From Deltaproteobacteria bacterium (GTDB lineage Bacteria > Desulfobacterota > Desulfuromonadia > Geobacterales > Geobacteraceae), in the NCBI GenBank assembly GCA_009668975.1, contig SBEG01000015.1, positions 30,073-94,072 of the forward strand: 64,000 nt of DNA. Reading direction: 5' to 3'. Positions 8,561 to 17,577 of this stretch are shown here, piece after piece (positions within the stretch are counted from its first letter, which is position 1; each line of letters opens with the position of its first letter). A program made the translations under genes and the position numbers. The notes under the pieces are model-generated. The model saw nothing but the letters and a program-made list of their open reading frames with translations, ran no database searches and was not told where the DNA came from.

Positions 8561-8962
8561 GAAAAATATCCCGGAGAGCGTCAATGGCTATCAACAGAGA
8601 AATTCCTGGGATATTCATTTGACGCTCCTACTGATTTATGGTAGCTTTTTCACTATAATTCCAAAGAAATTCGGAGACCGTGACGTCAATAAGTTTACCC
8701 TATTCTCGACACATGACATGTCTCCGTCCCACATCATTGCCGGTGACGAAGTTCCAGGTCACACAATCGTTGGAACTGAGAGGGAACAATAAACAAGCAG
8801 TCATTGATCACGGCGCACCAATACCTTCTGTGCAACAGTCTGTCAATTCTTCGATACTGTAGTGAAGCATTAACCTTAACGAACCAGGAAACATCCGTGG
8901 ACAGAGCACTACTCTCCGCGAACCGCTCACGAACCTCTGGTTATTTGCGCCGGAAAACCTTA
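8561..8962. other. 402-bp divergent intergenic region
   Basis: It separates the APH/AAA gene from the TPR lipoprotein gene and must hold both promoters. A TTGACG at 8619-8624 with TAGCTT 17 bp downstream is a weak candidate for the plus strand. Short open frames here show no recognisable protein or ribosome binding site. Confidence 0.4.
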
Positions 8963-10681
8963 ATGAAAACAATAATCGCCAGTGCCACCCTCATGCTGTT
9001 ACTCCTGCCTGCCTGTTCCCTCAGCCAAACGGCGAAGACAAGGCCAGCTGCCGCACCGACTCCCAGGATGATTGAAACCAAGAAGGAATCCCGCGGTTTG
9101 TATGTCTATTCGCTTTCGCGGGCGCGCATCCTCGAAGGAGACCCCGAAGGCGCCCTCGTGCTTCTACGGGAAGCGCTTGCGGAAGACCCGAAATCAGCAT
9201 TCCTCCATACAAAGGTCGCGGAAGCTTACCTGAAGACCAACAGCCCCCAGGAAGCCATTGAAGCCTGCGAAACGGCAATTCATTTCGACCCGGATTTTCG
9301 CCGCGCCCGGATGCTGCTCGGCATGATACTGGCTGCCATGGGCAAAGACCAGGAAGCAATACCGCATTTTGTCAAGGCGCAGGAACTGGACCCGAACAAG
9401 GAAGATGCGGCCATCAACCTGGCAGTATCGTATCTCAAAGTATACGACTACGAGGAAGCGGTCAAGGTTCTGAAAAACCTCTTGAAGAAATCTCCCGACT
9501 CCCCCCTCGGTTACTACTACCTGGGCAAAGCCTACGAACGGATGAAGCTGCACCGCGAAGCATCCAATTATTACCGGAAAGCCATCGAATTGAAACCGGA
9601 CTTCGAGCAGGCCCTGATTGACCTGGGGCTCTCTTTGGAAAACACCGCCCGACTCGACGAAGCTATCGGAATATTTCAGGAGGTGCTGTCTCTCAACCCC
9701 TTGAACCAGAACGTGGCGCAACACCTCGTCCAGTTGTATATACAGCAGCAGCGTTTGGAAGACGCCTTGGCGCTCCTGAAAACCCTGTCCTTTGAAGGTA
9801 TCGAAGGGCTCGAGGTGCGGCGCAAGATCGGGCTGATCTATCTGGAATTGGAAAAATATGACGAGGCGATCAAGGAATTCAACGATATCCTCACCAGAAA
9901 TCCCGAAGCGGACCCGATCCGGCTGTATCTGGCGGCCTGTTATGCGGAAAAAAAGGAATACGACAAGGCCATAGAAGAATTCGGTAAAATACCCGCTTCC
10001 TCCGCAAGCTACTTCGATGCTCTGGGTCAGATTGCACTCCTTTACAAGGAAACGGGTAAGACTGAGCAGGCGCTAACTCTCTTGAAGGACTCGATTGCCA
10101 AGAATCCGGAAAAACCCGAGCTCTACCTGTATCTGTCAGGAGTTTACGAAACACTTGATCGCCCGGCCGAAGGACTGAAAACCCTGACCGCCGTGGAAAA
10201 AAAGTTTGAAGACAATAGCGCCATCCAATTCCGCATAGCGGTCCTCTATGATAAAATCGGGAACCGGGAAGCATCCATCTCTCGCCTGAAAAAGGTCCTC
10301 AGCATCAACCCGGACGACGCCCAGGCCCTCAACTACCTCGGCTATACCTACGCGGAGATGGGCACAAACCTGGATGAAGCCTTGGGCTACCTGCAAAAAG
10401 CTGTCAATCTGCGGCCTGAAGACGGCTTCATCCGGGACAGTCTCGGCTGGGTCTACTTCAAGCTGAAACGCTACGATGAAGCAATTGCAAATCTCGAGAA
10501 AGCCGTAAAACTGGCGGAAAACGACCCCACCATCCTCGAGCACCTGGCAGATGTCTACGTGGCCAAGGGTAACTACCCCCGGGCCAAACTCTTCTACCAG
10601 AAAGTGTTGAAGATCGATCCGGACAATAAGGGCGTCGCAAAAAAACTGAACCAGCTCCAAAAGGCAATAGGTGCGAAATGA
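8963..10681 (+). CDS. TPR-repeat lipoprotein (572 aa)
   Basis: The N-terminus has a lipoprotein signal with lipobox LLPAC (Cys about residue 19), and then at least twelve tetratricopeptide repeats fill the protein (repeated patterns such as GYYYLGKAYERMKLH and ALNYLGYTYAEMG). TPR lipoproteins act as scaffolds in the periplasm or outer membrane. I start at 8963 (MKTIIASATLML) because this gives a clean signal peptide; the upstream in-frame extension does not look like protein. The stop overlaps the next start (ATGA at 10678), tying it to the peptide-binding protein. Confidence 0.88.
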   Translation: MKTIIASATLMLLLLPACSLSQTAKTRPAAAPTPRMIETKKESRGLYVYSLSRARILEGDPEGALVLLREALAEDPKSAFLHTKVAEAYLKTNSPQEAIEACETAIHFDPDFRRARMLLGMILAAMGKDQEAIPHFVKAQELDPNKEDAAINLAVSYLKVYDYEEAVKVLKNLLKKSPDSPLGYYYLGKAYERMKLHREASNYYRKAIELKPDFEQALIDLGLSLENTARLDEAIGIFQEVLSLNPLNQNVAQHLVQLYIQQQRLEDALALLKTLSFEGIEGLEVRRKIGLIYLELEKYDEAIKEFNDILTRNPEADPIRLYLAACYAEKKEYDKAIEEFGKIPASSASYFDALGQIALLYKETGKTEQALTLLKDSIAKNPEKPELYLYLSGVYETLDRPAEGLKTLTAVEKKFEDNSAIQFRIAVLYDKIGNREASISRLKKVLSINPDDAQALNYLGYTYAEMGTNLDEALGYLQKAVNLRPEDGFIRDSLGWVYFKLKRYDEAIANLEKAVKLAENDPTILEHLADVYVAKGNYPRAKLFYQKVLKIDPDNKGVAKKLNQLQKAIGAK

Positions 10682-12309
10682 AAGGGAAGTTTTCGGCTTT
10701 CCTCGCTCTTTTTCTGTCCCTGGCCTTTCTTGCCTCCTGCGATAACAACCCGGAACAGCGGCCAGCACCGGTTCGAGGAGTGGCTGCACCCGCATACGGT
10801 GACAGCCTGGTCGACGGAACCATCGGTGAGCCGTCGAATCTTATTCCGATTCTTGCCGCCGACAGCGCCTCCCACAGTGTTGCCGGCCTCATCTACAACG
10901 GCCTGCTCAAGTACGATAAAGACCTTGCCCTGGTGGGCGACCTTGCCAAATCATGGGAGGTGTCCAACGACGGTCTCACGATAACCTTTCACCTCCGCAA
11001 AGACGTCAAATGGCACGATGGCCGTGAATTTACCTCCCGGGATGTACTGTACACCTACCGGGTTACCATCGACCCCAAGACCCCGACAGCTTATGCGGAG
11101 GATTTCAAGCAGGTAAAGAAAGCCGAGGCGCCCGACCCTTACACATTCCGGGTACTCTATGAAAAACCCTTTGCACCGGCACTGCCATCCTGGAGCATGT
11201 CGATCCTGCCTGCACATCTGCTTGAGGGTACGGACATCACGAAAAGTCCGCTCTCCCGCGCACCAGTGGGAACAGGACCCTACCGCCTGAAGGACTGGGT
11301 CGCCGGCCAGAAGGTCGTCCTGGAATCGTTTCACGACTATTACGAAGGCCGGCCTTACATCGACCGCTACGTCTACCGGATTATTCCGGACAGCTCCACC
11401 ATGTACATGGAACTCAAATCGGGAGGACTGGACATGATGTCCCTGACCCCGGTGCAGTATCAGCGTCAGACCGGCACCCCTGAATTCAAGGAGCGATTCA
11501 ACAAATTCCGCTATCCGGCCTCGGCCTACACCTATCTCGGCTACAATCTAAGACATCCGCTGTTCAAGGACAAAAGGGTTCGACAGGCCCTGACCTTGGC
11601 CATCAACAAGGAAGAGATAATCCACGGCGTACTTTTGGGCATGGGGCAGATTGCCCATGGCCCGTATAAGCCGGGAACCTGGGCGTATTCGGCAAAAGTG
11701 AGGGATTTCGCCTACGATCCCGCAAAAGCGCGGGAACTGCTTGCCGAAGCAGGGTGGAAACAACGGAACAGCGCGGGCATCCTGGCAAAGGACGGCCGTA
11801 CATTCCGGTTCACGATCTTGACCAACCAGGGAAATGCAGAGCGTTTAAAGACAGCGCAGATCATTCAGCAGCGCCTTAAGGATGTGGGAATCGAAGTCAA
11901 GATCCGCGTCGTGGAATGGGCATCATTTCTCAGCCAGTTCATCGATCCGGGAAATTTCGAGGCGGTCATTCTCGGCTGGAGCATCACCCCCGACCCCGAT
12001 CTCTTCGATGTCTGGCACTCCAGCAAAACCGGACCCAAGGAACTGAATTTCATCGGTTTCAAAAACAGTGAGGTGGACCGGCTGATCGAGAAGGGACGCG
12101 GGACCTTTGACGTGGAAGTACGGAAAAAGTGCTATTATCGGATTCAGGAGATCCTGGCCGAAGAGCAGCCCTACACCTTCCTCTACGTACCGGACGCACT
12201 GCCGGTGGTCAGTTCCCGCTTCCACGGCATCGAACCGGCGCCGGCCGGAATATCGTACAACTTCATCGAGTGGTATGTGCCGAAGGCGGCGCAGGTGTAC
12301 AAGGATTAA
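10678..12309 (+). CDS. peptide/nickel-type ABC transporter substrate-binding lipoprotein
   Basis: A 543-aa SBP_bac_5 (DppA/OppA class) protein. It has a signal peptide with lipobox FLASC (Cys about residue 21), the family start VDGTIGEPSNLIPIL, the conserved FHLRKDVKWHDG segment and VGTGPYRLKDW. It would capture peptides or similar ligands outside the inner membrane and hand them to the two permeases downstream. It is translationally coupled to the TPR lipoprotein. The real ligand cannot be read from the sequence. Confidence 0.92.
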   Translation: MKGKFSAFLALFLSLAFLASCDNNPEQRPAPVRGVAAPAYGDSLVDGTIGEPSNLIPILAADSASHSVAGLIYNGLLKYDKDLALVGDLAKSWEVSNDGLTITFHLRKDVKWHDGREFTSRDVLYTYRVTIDPKTPTAYAEDFKQVKKAEAPDPYTFRVLYEKPFAPALPSWSMSILPAHLLEGTDITKSPLSRAPVGTGPYRLKDWVAGQKVVLESFHDYYEGRPYIDRYVYRIIPDSSTMYMELKSGGLDMMSLTPVQYQRQTGTPEFKERFNKFRYPASAYTYLGYNLRHPLFKDKRVRQALTLAINKEEIIHGVLLGMGQIAHGPYKPGTWAYSAKVRDFAYDPAKARELLAEAGWKQRNSAGILAKDGRTFRFTILTNQGNAERLKTAQIIQQRLKDVGIEVKIRVVEWASFLSQFIDPGNFEAVILGWSITPDPDLFDVWHSSKTGPKELNFIGFKNSEVDRLIEKGRGTFDVEVRKKCYYRIQEILAEEQPYTFLYVPDALPVVSSRFHGIEPAPAGISYNFIEWYVPKAAQVYKD

Positions 12310-12311
12310 AT

Positions 12312-12357
12312 CGCACCACCCCTGTACACTCCTTATCAAGGAGGGGCTGGGGGTGGT
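12312..12357. repeat. intergenic inverted repeat
   Basis: ACCACCCC at 12316-12323 pairs with GGGGTGGT at 12350-12357 around a second arm pair CTCCTTATCAAGGAG. A related core (CTCCTT ... AAGGAGGGG) recurs at 15657-15752. It lies between the binding-protein and permease genes and may attenuate the transcript. Confidence 0.6.
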
Positions 12358-12410
12358 CAGCGAATCTTTGATTTCTTTAACAGAATTCGAACCAAGAGTT
12401 ACGAACTAAT

Positions 12411-13391
12411 ATGATCACCTACCTGATGAAACGAATCCTGATGCTGATACCGCTGATGTTCGGGATTACCCTGATCACCTTTGCGGTGATCCATCTGGCG
12501 CCGGGCGAACCGGTCGATATGCAGACCGCCATGAATCCCAAGGTCTCGGCCGAGGCACGCCAGAAGATGCGGGAATTCTACGGCCTCGACCAGCCGCTCC
12601 ACGTGCAGTACGTCAGCTGGCTCGGACGGATGGCCCGCCTCGATTTCGGCCGCTCTTTCGCGCCGGACAACCGTCCGGTCACCGACAAGATCGTCGAGCG
12701 GATTCCGGTCACCCTCAGCCTCAATATCATTGCCCTGATCCTGGAGTTCGGCCTGGCGATCCCGATCGGCATACTGGCCGCGGTGCGCCGGGATACCATC
12801 CTGGATAAGGGCATCACGGTGTTCGTCTTTCTCGGCTTCGCCATCCCGACCTTCTGGCTGGCGCTGCTCCTGATGTATTTCTTCGGCGTGAAACTCGCCT
12901 GGCTGCCGATCTCCGGCCTTCACTCGCTGGGCAGCGACCAGCTCGGACCGATCGCCTGGTTCTGGGATCTGGCAAAGCATTTGATCCTGCCGGTCGGAAT
13001 TGCCACCTTCGGCAGCCTGGCCGGATTGTCGCGTTACATGCGTTCCACCATGCTGGAGGTCATCCGCCAGGACTATATCACCACGGCTCGGGCCAAGGGC
13101 CTTTCGGAGCGGGTCGTGATCTTCCGCCATGCGCTCAGGAACGCCCTGCTGCCGGTTGTCACCCTGCTCGGTTTTTCCCTGCCCGGGCTCATCGGCGGCA
13201 GCGTCATCTTCGAAACGATCTTCGCCATTCCCGGCATGGGCCAGCTCTTCTACACCGGGGTCATGTCCCGGGACTACCCCCTGGTCATGGGCATCCTGGT
13301 CATCGGCGCATTTCTCACCCTGATCGGAAACCTGCTCGCGGATATCTGCTATTCGTTCGCTGATCCGCGCATCCGCCACGGGCGAGCGTGA
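12411..13391 (+). CDS. ABC transporter permease, DppB family
   Basis: Inner-membrane permease of 326 aa. It has the family N-terminus ([18 protein letters not shown]), six membrane segments and the cytoplasmic EAA loop ([20 protein letters not shown]). It should form the translocation pore with the next gene product. The Shine-Dalgarno sequence is poor. The stop overlaps the GTG/ATG region of the second permease. Confidence 0.93.
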   Translation: MITYLMKRILMLIPLMFGITLITFAVIHLAPGEPVDMQTAMNPKVSAEARQKMREFYGLDQPLHVQYVSWLGRMARLDFGRSFAPDNRPVTDKIVERIPVTLSLNIIALILEFGLAIPIGILAAVRRDTILDKGITVFVFLGFAIPTFWLALLLMYFFGVKLAWLPISGLHSLGSDQLGPIAWFWDLAKHLILPVGIATFGSLAGLSRYMRSTMLEVIRQDYITTARAKGLSERVVIFRHALRNALLPVVTLLGFSLPGLIGGSVIFETIFAIPGMGQLFYTGVMSRDYPLVMGILVIGAFLTLIGNLLADICYSFADPRIRHGRA

Positions 13392-13402
13392 GGATTATCG
13401 CA

Positions 13403-14257
13403 ATGTCATTCAAAACCTCCTATTTCCAGACGATCTTCTGGCCGCGCTTTCGACGGAACCGGTTCGCCATGGCCGGAGCTTTCGTGGTGGCGGGCCTTTT
13501 CCTGCTCTCCTTCCTGGCGCCATTCATTACCCCGTGCGACCCGTCGGCCATTGACGCCTACCATGTCCTGCTTCCGCCGTCGCTTGAACACTGGATGGGC
13601 ACCGACGAGCTGGGGAGAGATGTCTTCACCAGGATCATCTACGGCGCCAGAATCTCTCTGAAGGTCGGCTTTGTGGCCGTCGGCATCGCCATTGCCATCG
13701 GCACCGTGGTCGGACTGCTGGCAGGCTATTACGGCGGCTGGATGGACAGCATCCTGATGCGCTTCGTCGATATCATGCTCTGCTTCCCCACCTTCTTCCT
13801 GATCCTGGCGGTTATTGCCCTGCTTGAACCGTCCATCTGGTACATCATGCTGATCATCGGCATTACCGGTTGGATGGGCGTGGCCCGTCTGGTACGGGCC
13901 GAGGTGCTTTCCATCAAGGAGCGGGATTATATTACCGCGGCACGTTCCATTGGGGCCTCGAACGTGAGAATCATCTTTCGGCACATCCTGCCGAATGCCG
14001 CTGCACCGGTGTTCGTAGCCGCGACCCTTGGTGTCGCGGGCGCCATTTTGACCGAATCGGCCCTGTCATTTCTCGGCATCGGCGTCCAACCGCCTACCCC
14101 CAGCTGGGGAAATATCCTCACCTCCGGCAAGGATTATCTGGAATTCGCCTGGTGGCTCTCCCTCTTTCCGGGGCTTGCCATTCTGGTCACCGTCCTGGCG
14201 TACAACCTGCTCGGAGAAGGGATCCGCGACGCACTCGACCCGCGTCTGCAGAGATGA
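13403..14257 (+). CDS. ABC transporter permease, DppC family
   Basis: A 284-aa partner permease with the DppC N-terminal pattern (RFRRNRFAMAGAFVV), a GTDELGRDVFTRIIYGAR segment and EAA loop AARSIGASNVRIIFRHILPN. I start at ATG 13403, with GAGG nine bases upstream; a GTG at 13388 overlapping the dppB stop would add five residues. No ATP-binding subunits (DppD/DppF) follow; the next gene is unrelated. The complex must borrow ATPases encoded elsewhere. Confidence 0.93.
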   Translation: MSFKTSYFQTIFWPRFRRNRFAMAGAFVVAGLFLLSFLAPFITPCDPSAIDAYHVLLPPSLEHWMGTDELGRDVFTRIIYGARISLKVGFVAVGIAIAIGTVVGLLAGYYGGWMDSILMRFVDIMLCFPTFFLILAVIALLEPSIWYIMLIIGITGWMGVARLVRAEVLSIKERDYITAARSIGASNVRIIFRHILPNAAAPVFVAATLGVAGAILTESALSFLGIGVQPPTPSWGNILTSGKDYLEFAWWLSLFPGLAILVTVLAYNLLGEGIRDALDPRLQR

Positions 14258-14295
14258 CTGCCCCCCGGACGAAGGACTGATCTGAGGTCTATCCG

Positions 14296-14781
14296 ATGAT
14301 TGAATTAGACAAGAACACTTTCGACATTGCCTCGATTGAAGACGAACTGCGCGTTGACGAGATCTGCCGGAAACTCCTGAAAGACTTTCACCAGGATCTT
14401 CAGCAAAAAGGGATGCCACCCCTGGCGGCAGGCTCGCTGGCGCACAGTGCCGACTATTATCTCCGTGATTACCTGGTATCGGCCCGGCAGCAAAATCTCC
14501 TTCTGGAAAAGAGCGGGGTTGTGCGTAGATTTGCGGCAACCTGGTATATTATTTCCACGCTGGAACCGACGGTTGAAGAACTGGCAGGGCATCTGAACGG
14601 AATACGGGAATTCTATCGCTTCCTATATTCGGCGGGGCTGATTTCCAGGGCGTTTCTTGCCTTGATTGAGCAGGAATGCGACGACATCGGCTGGTACACG
14701 GAACGCATTACATCATTCTGGAATATCCGTGCCGACGGCTACCTCGCCTGGGAGCGGGAGTGCACCTTGAAAGACAAGTAA
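14296..14781 (+). CDS. conserved hypothetical protein (161 aa)
   Basis: A soluble, mostly helical acidic protein with no signal peptide and no recognised domain. The aromatic segment FAATWYIISTLEP sits mid-protein and WNIRADGYLAWERE near the end. GAGG precedes the ATG. It lies 38 bp after the permease gene and 43 bp before the M48 protease, all on the same strand, so it could be transcribed with the ABC genes. Confidence 0.75.
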   Translation: MIELDKNTFDIASIEDELRVDEICRKLLKDFHQDLQQKGMPPLAAGSLAHSADYYLRDYLVSARQQNLLLEKSGVVRRFAATWYIISTLEPTVEELAGHLNGIREFYRFLYSAGLISRAFLALIEQECDDIGWYTERITSFWNIRADGYLAWERECTLKDK

Positions 14782-14824
14782 ATCGAAAGCTTGAACGAAC
14801 ATGACACAGAAGGAGGAACACCCG

Positions 14825-15616
14825 ATGAAAAAGACTTTGTTTCTTGGCATACTGCTGATCATTACCGGAATCGCCGCCGGGTGCGCGGTCAACCGGGACA
14901 ATATCCGCGGTTTCAATCTGGTTTCCCTCGAGCAGGAAAAACAGCTCGGTGAAAAATTTTCCGTTGAAGTGGAAAAACAGCGGCAACTTGTCACCGACCC
15001 CGCCGTCCAAAATTATGTAACGCAGCTTGGCAACCGGCTGCTCACCGGGGTCCGGTCAAGGGAGTTCACCTTCACCTTCAAGGTGGTCAAGGACACAAGC
15101 GTGAACGCTTTTGCCGTGCCCGGCGGACATATCTACCTGCATACCGGCCTTATTAAAACGGCCCAAAGCGAATCGGAGCTTGCGGCTGTGTTGGCCCACG
15201 AAATCAACCACGCGGTGGCCCGCCACGGCACCCAGCAGCTTACCCAGCAGTACGGGGCGTCACTGGTACTGCAGCTTCTGCTGGGGCAAGACCCCAACAT
15301 GCTGGCCCAGCTTACGGCGTCGCTTTTCAGCCAGGGCGCATTTATGGCCTACAGCCGCGGCATGGAAAGCCAGGCCGACTATCTTGGGGTGGAAACCATG
15401 TACCGTGCCGGGTTCGACCCGCGCGGCATGCTCACTTTCCTGAAAAAACTCGAGTCCCTGCACCAAAGCAACCCGGGGAATATCGGCCAGTTCTTCTCCT
15501 CACACCCGCTGACGGCAGAGAGGATTCAACAGGTTCAGTTGGAGATTGCCAAGCTGCCGGTAAAAACGTATTCTGATAACTCAGTAGAATTCAAACGGAT
15601 TCAAGCAAAATTATGA
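14825..15616 (+). CDS. M48-family zinc metalloprotease lipoprotein (BepA/LoiP-like)
   Basis: A 263-aa periplasmic lipoprotein protease. The signal peptide ends in a lipobox IAAGCA (Cys about residue 20). The zinc site HEINHA (HExxH) is near residue 125, the third ligand region MESQADYLGVE near 177, and the late SHPLTAERI is conserved in the family. Relatives degrade misfolded outer-membrane proteins. The ATG at 14825 is preferred because AGGAGG lies just upstream and because the signal peptide starts there; an ATG at 14801 adds eight polar residues. Confidence 0.92.
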   Translation: MKKTLFLGILLIITGIAAGCAVNRDNIRGFNLVSLEQEKQLGEKFSVEVEKQRQLVTDPAVQNYVTQLGNRLLTGVRSREFTFTFKVVKDTSVNAFAVPGGHIYLHTGLIKTAQSESELAAVLAHEINHAVARHGTQQLTQQYGASLVLQLLLGQDPNMLAQLTASLFSQGAFMAYSRGMESQADYLGVETMYRAGFDPRGMLTFLKKLESLHQSNPGNIGQFFSSHPLTAERIQQVQLEIAKLPVKTYSDNSVEFKRIQAKL

Positions 15617-15656
15617 GATGGAATATTCTGCAGTGCAATTCAGATGACATAAAACC

Positions 15657-15752
15657 CAACCACTCCCAACTCCTTTAGGCCCTTTGGGTCCTTCTTTGTA
15701 AGGAGGGGAGCTTAAATTAAAATCCCCCGCAGGGAAACCTTTGTGGTTGGCC
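15657..15752. repeat. nested intergenic inverted repeat
   Basis: The outer arms CCAACCAC (15658-15665) and GTGGTTGG (15743-15750) enclose an inner pair CTCCTT ... AAGGAGGGGAG. It resembles the element at 12312-12357. It follows the M48 protease stop and partly precedes the DUF815 start. Confidence 0.6.
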
Positions 15753-15809
15753 GGTAAACAGCCTCCACAGAAGCCTCTCGAGCTTGGATCAGGTAAAAGA
15801 CAGGTGCTC

Positions 15810-16706
15810 ATGAAAAATAAGGACCCGAAAGACTGGCATGACATTATCACCAAAGTGGACCGGCTACTCGACCGCTTTGAAACTTTTCTGGAGCTGACCG
15901 CCCTGCCGCCAGCCAGCGACGCCCCGATGTTTGAACAAAATATCGCTTTCCGCTGGGAAAAACGTATGGGGAAAGGGTTTCTGCAGCCAATTGAGCGCCC
16001 CCACCTGTTCGACCTGAACGACCTGGTGGGAGTGGACGGCGCCCGGGATGAGATTTACCGGAACACTGCCCAGTTCGTGGCGGGCTTTCCCGCGAACAAC
16101 GTCCTCCTCTGGGGTGAGCGCGGAACGGGCAAATCGTCCTGCATCAAGGGTCTGCTCAAGCCGTTCTCACCGAAGGGCCTGCGGATCATTGAAGTGCAAA
16201 AGGGGGATCTGCTCCAGATCTCCGAGATTCTGCGCCTGGTTCGCGGAACACCCTGGCGGTTCATTCTGTTCTGTGACGACCTGTCCTTCGAGGAGGGTGA
16301 GGCAACCTACCGGGAATTGAAGGCTATTCTGGAAGGGAGCATTGAAGCCCGGCCGGAAAATGTCCTCCTCTATGCGACCTCCAACCGGCGCCACCTCATG
16401 CCCGAGCCGATGAACGATAATCTGGGCAAGGAGATTCACCCCGAGGAAGCTATTTCGGAAAAGCTCTCCCTGGCGGATCGCTTCGGCCTGACGCTCAGTT
16501 TTTACGCATTCTCCCAGGATACCTACCTTGCCATCGTCGAGCACTACGCGGAAAGGCTGCAGCTCGAGATCAGCCGGAGCGAATTGCGCAGCGAAGCCCT
16601 CCGCTGGGCCCTGTTCAAGGGTCAGCGCTCGGGACGTTCCGCCCGGCAGTTCATCGATGACCTGGCCGGCAGGCTCTGCATGAGGAAAAGTCCCCCTTTG
16701 CCGTGA
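15810..16706 (+). CDS. DUF815-family P-loop ATPase
   Basis: A 298-aa AAA-like ATPase. It has Walker A GERGTGKSS (about residue 109), a Walker B-like FILFCDDLSFE and an ATSNRRHL sensor-type segment. The C-terminal helical part ends in GRSARQFIDDLAG. DUF815 proteins are widespread and cytoplasmic, and their function is not established to my knowledge. I start at ATG 15810 (MKNKDPKDWH) rather than 15741, since the upstream codons run through the inverted repeat. Confidence 0.88.
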   Translation: MKNKDPKDWHDIITKVDRLLDRFETFLELTALPPASDAPMFEQNIAFRWEKRMGKGFLQPIERPHLFDLNDLVGVDGARDEIYRNTAQFVAGFPANNVLLWGERGTGKSSCIKGLLKPFSPKGLRIIEVQKGDLLQISEILRLVRGTPWRFILFCDDLSFEEGEATYRELKAILEGSIEARPENVLLYATSNRRHLMPEPMNDNLGKEIHPEEAISEKLSLADRFGLTLSFYAFSQDTYLAIVEHYAERLQLEISRSELRSEALRWALFKGQRSGRSARQFIDDLAGRLCMRKSPPLP

Positions 16707-16808
16707 ATAATGACAGCTTGTTTCGGGAACACTATCATTTTTCAACCGAAACGGATTTCCCTCCGGGAGATCAGTCACCTGAATTTTCAATGAAATGAAT
16801 CGGCTCAA

Positions 16809-16833
16809 GCGGCAGGGGATTGTCCCCTGCCGC
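16809..16833. terminator. perfect hairpin between convergent genes
   Basis: GCGGCAGGGGA and TCCCCTGCCGC form an 11-bp stem with a three-base loop. There is no U-tract on either side, so it may be a weak or bidirectional terminator between the DUF815 and cupin genes. Confidence 0.55.
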
Positions 16834-16856
16834 AGTTCTCGGCGCACGTTCCTGCG

Positions 16857-17189
16857 TTACGCGCGAATCATCACCAGAAGCATCGTAAAGCGCTTCTCTG
16901 CCCGCAGGGCATGGGGTTTGTCCGCTGGCATGATAATAATTTCACCTGCTTGCACGGTGTGCTTTTCTCCGGAAATGGTAACCTCCGCCTCCCCGTCAAC
17001 GATCTGCACGAATGCGTCAAACGGTGCGGTATGCTCGCTGAGCCCCTGCCCTGCGTCAAAAGAGAAAAGCGTTATCGTACCGATCCCCCGGTCAACGAGA
17101 GTCTTGCTGACAACCGATCCTTCCTGGTACGATACGAGATCCTTCAGATTCAATGCCTGGCCGAGCAGGCTAACCTGTGTCTTTGTCAT
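16857..17189 (-). CDS. cupin-domain protein (110 aa)
   Basis: A small single-cupin beta-barrel protein. Visible motifs are FSFDAGQGLSEHTAPFDAFV (first cupin motif, with His about 46) and GEIIIMPADKPHALRA (second motif, with His). It probably binds a metal and could be an isomerase, dioxygenase or ligand sensor; none can be chosen. The ATG at 17189 has AAGGAG upstream. Monocistronic. Confidence 0.85.
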   Translation of the reverse strand: MTKTQVSLLGQALNLKDLVSYQEGSVVSKTLVDRGIGTITLFSFDAGQGLSEHTAPFDAFVQIVDGEAEVTISGEKHTVQAGEIIIMPADKPHALRAEKRFTMLLVMIRA

Positions 17190-17343
17190 TGAGTATTCTC
17201 CTTTCACTCTGAATGGCCAGCATGAACGGCAGTGCCGTTCTTCAAGGCGCGTCGCTATGCGTTACTTCTGAAGTAACTTTACCACACCGCGGGCGATTGA
17301 CTCATGACCCAGATCAAGAAAACTTAATCCCTTAAAAAGCATT

Positions 17344-17465
17344 CAGCCACAGAGAACACAGAGTTCTCAGAGGAAAACCAGGCAGATATGAATTTGCTTC
17401 AGGCTCACCAAATCTGTAATTCATACAAGGAAGTTCTCTGTGTTCTCTGTGACCTCTGTGGCTTA
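17344..17465. repeat. 122-bp inverted-repeat element
   Basis: AGCCACAGAGAACACAGAG at its left end is mirrored by CTCTGTGTTCTCTG and CCTCTGTGGCT at its right. The arms are about 30 bp with mismatches around a 60-bp centre, and no coding content. Elements of this CACAGAG type are common in environmental bacterial genomes and look like miniature mobile or hairpin repeats. It lies in the 388-bp gap before the ROK kinase gene; the rest of that gap shows nothing I recognise. Confidence 0.75.
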
Positions 17466-17577
17466 CAGCCGTTTTCAGGTTAACAAAACAGGCTGAGAAC
17501 TTTGCCGCAATTGAACAAATGGAATCTTCCGTTATGATGTATCCTGAATTCGAAGTACCAGCCAGGGGAGCAACTCA

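Noticed and set aside
8559..8862. Two short plus-strand frames upstream of the TPR gene
   Set aside because: No ribosome binding site, no recognisable sequence and overlapping each other in different frames.
12399..13379. Minus-strand frame of 326 codons
   Set aside because: Antisense of the dppB-type permease; composition is rich in Asp, Glu, Arg and Gln as expected of the reverse of a membrane protein.
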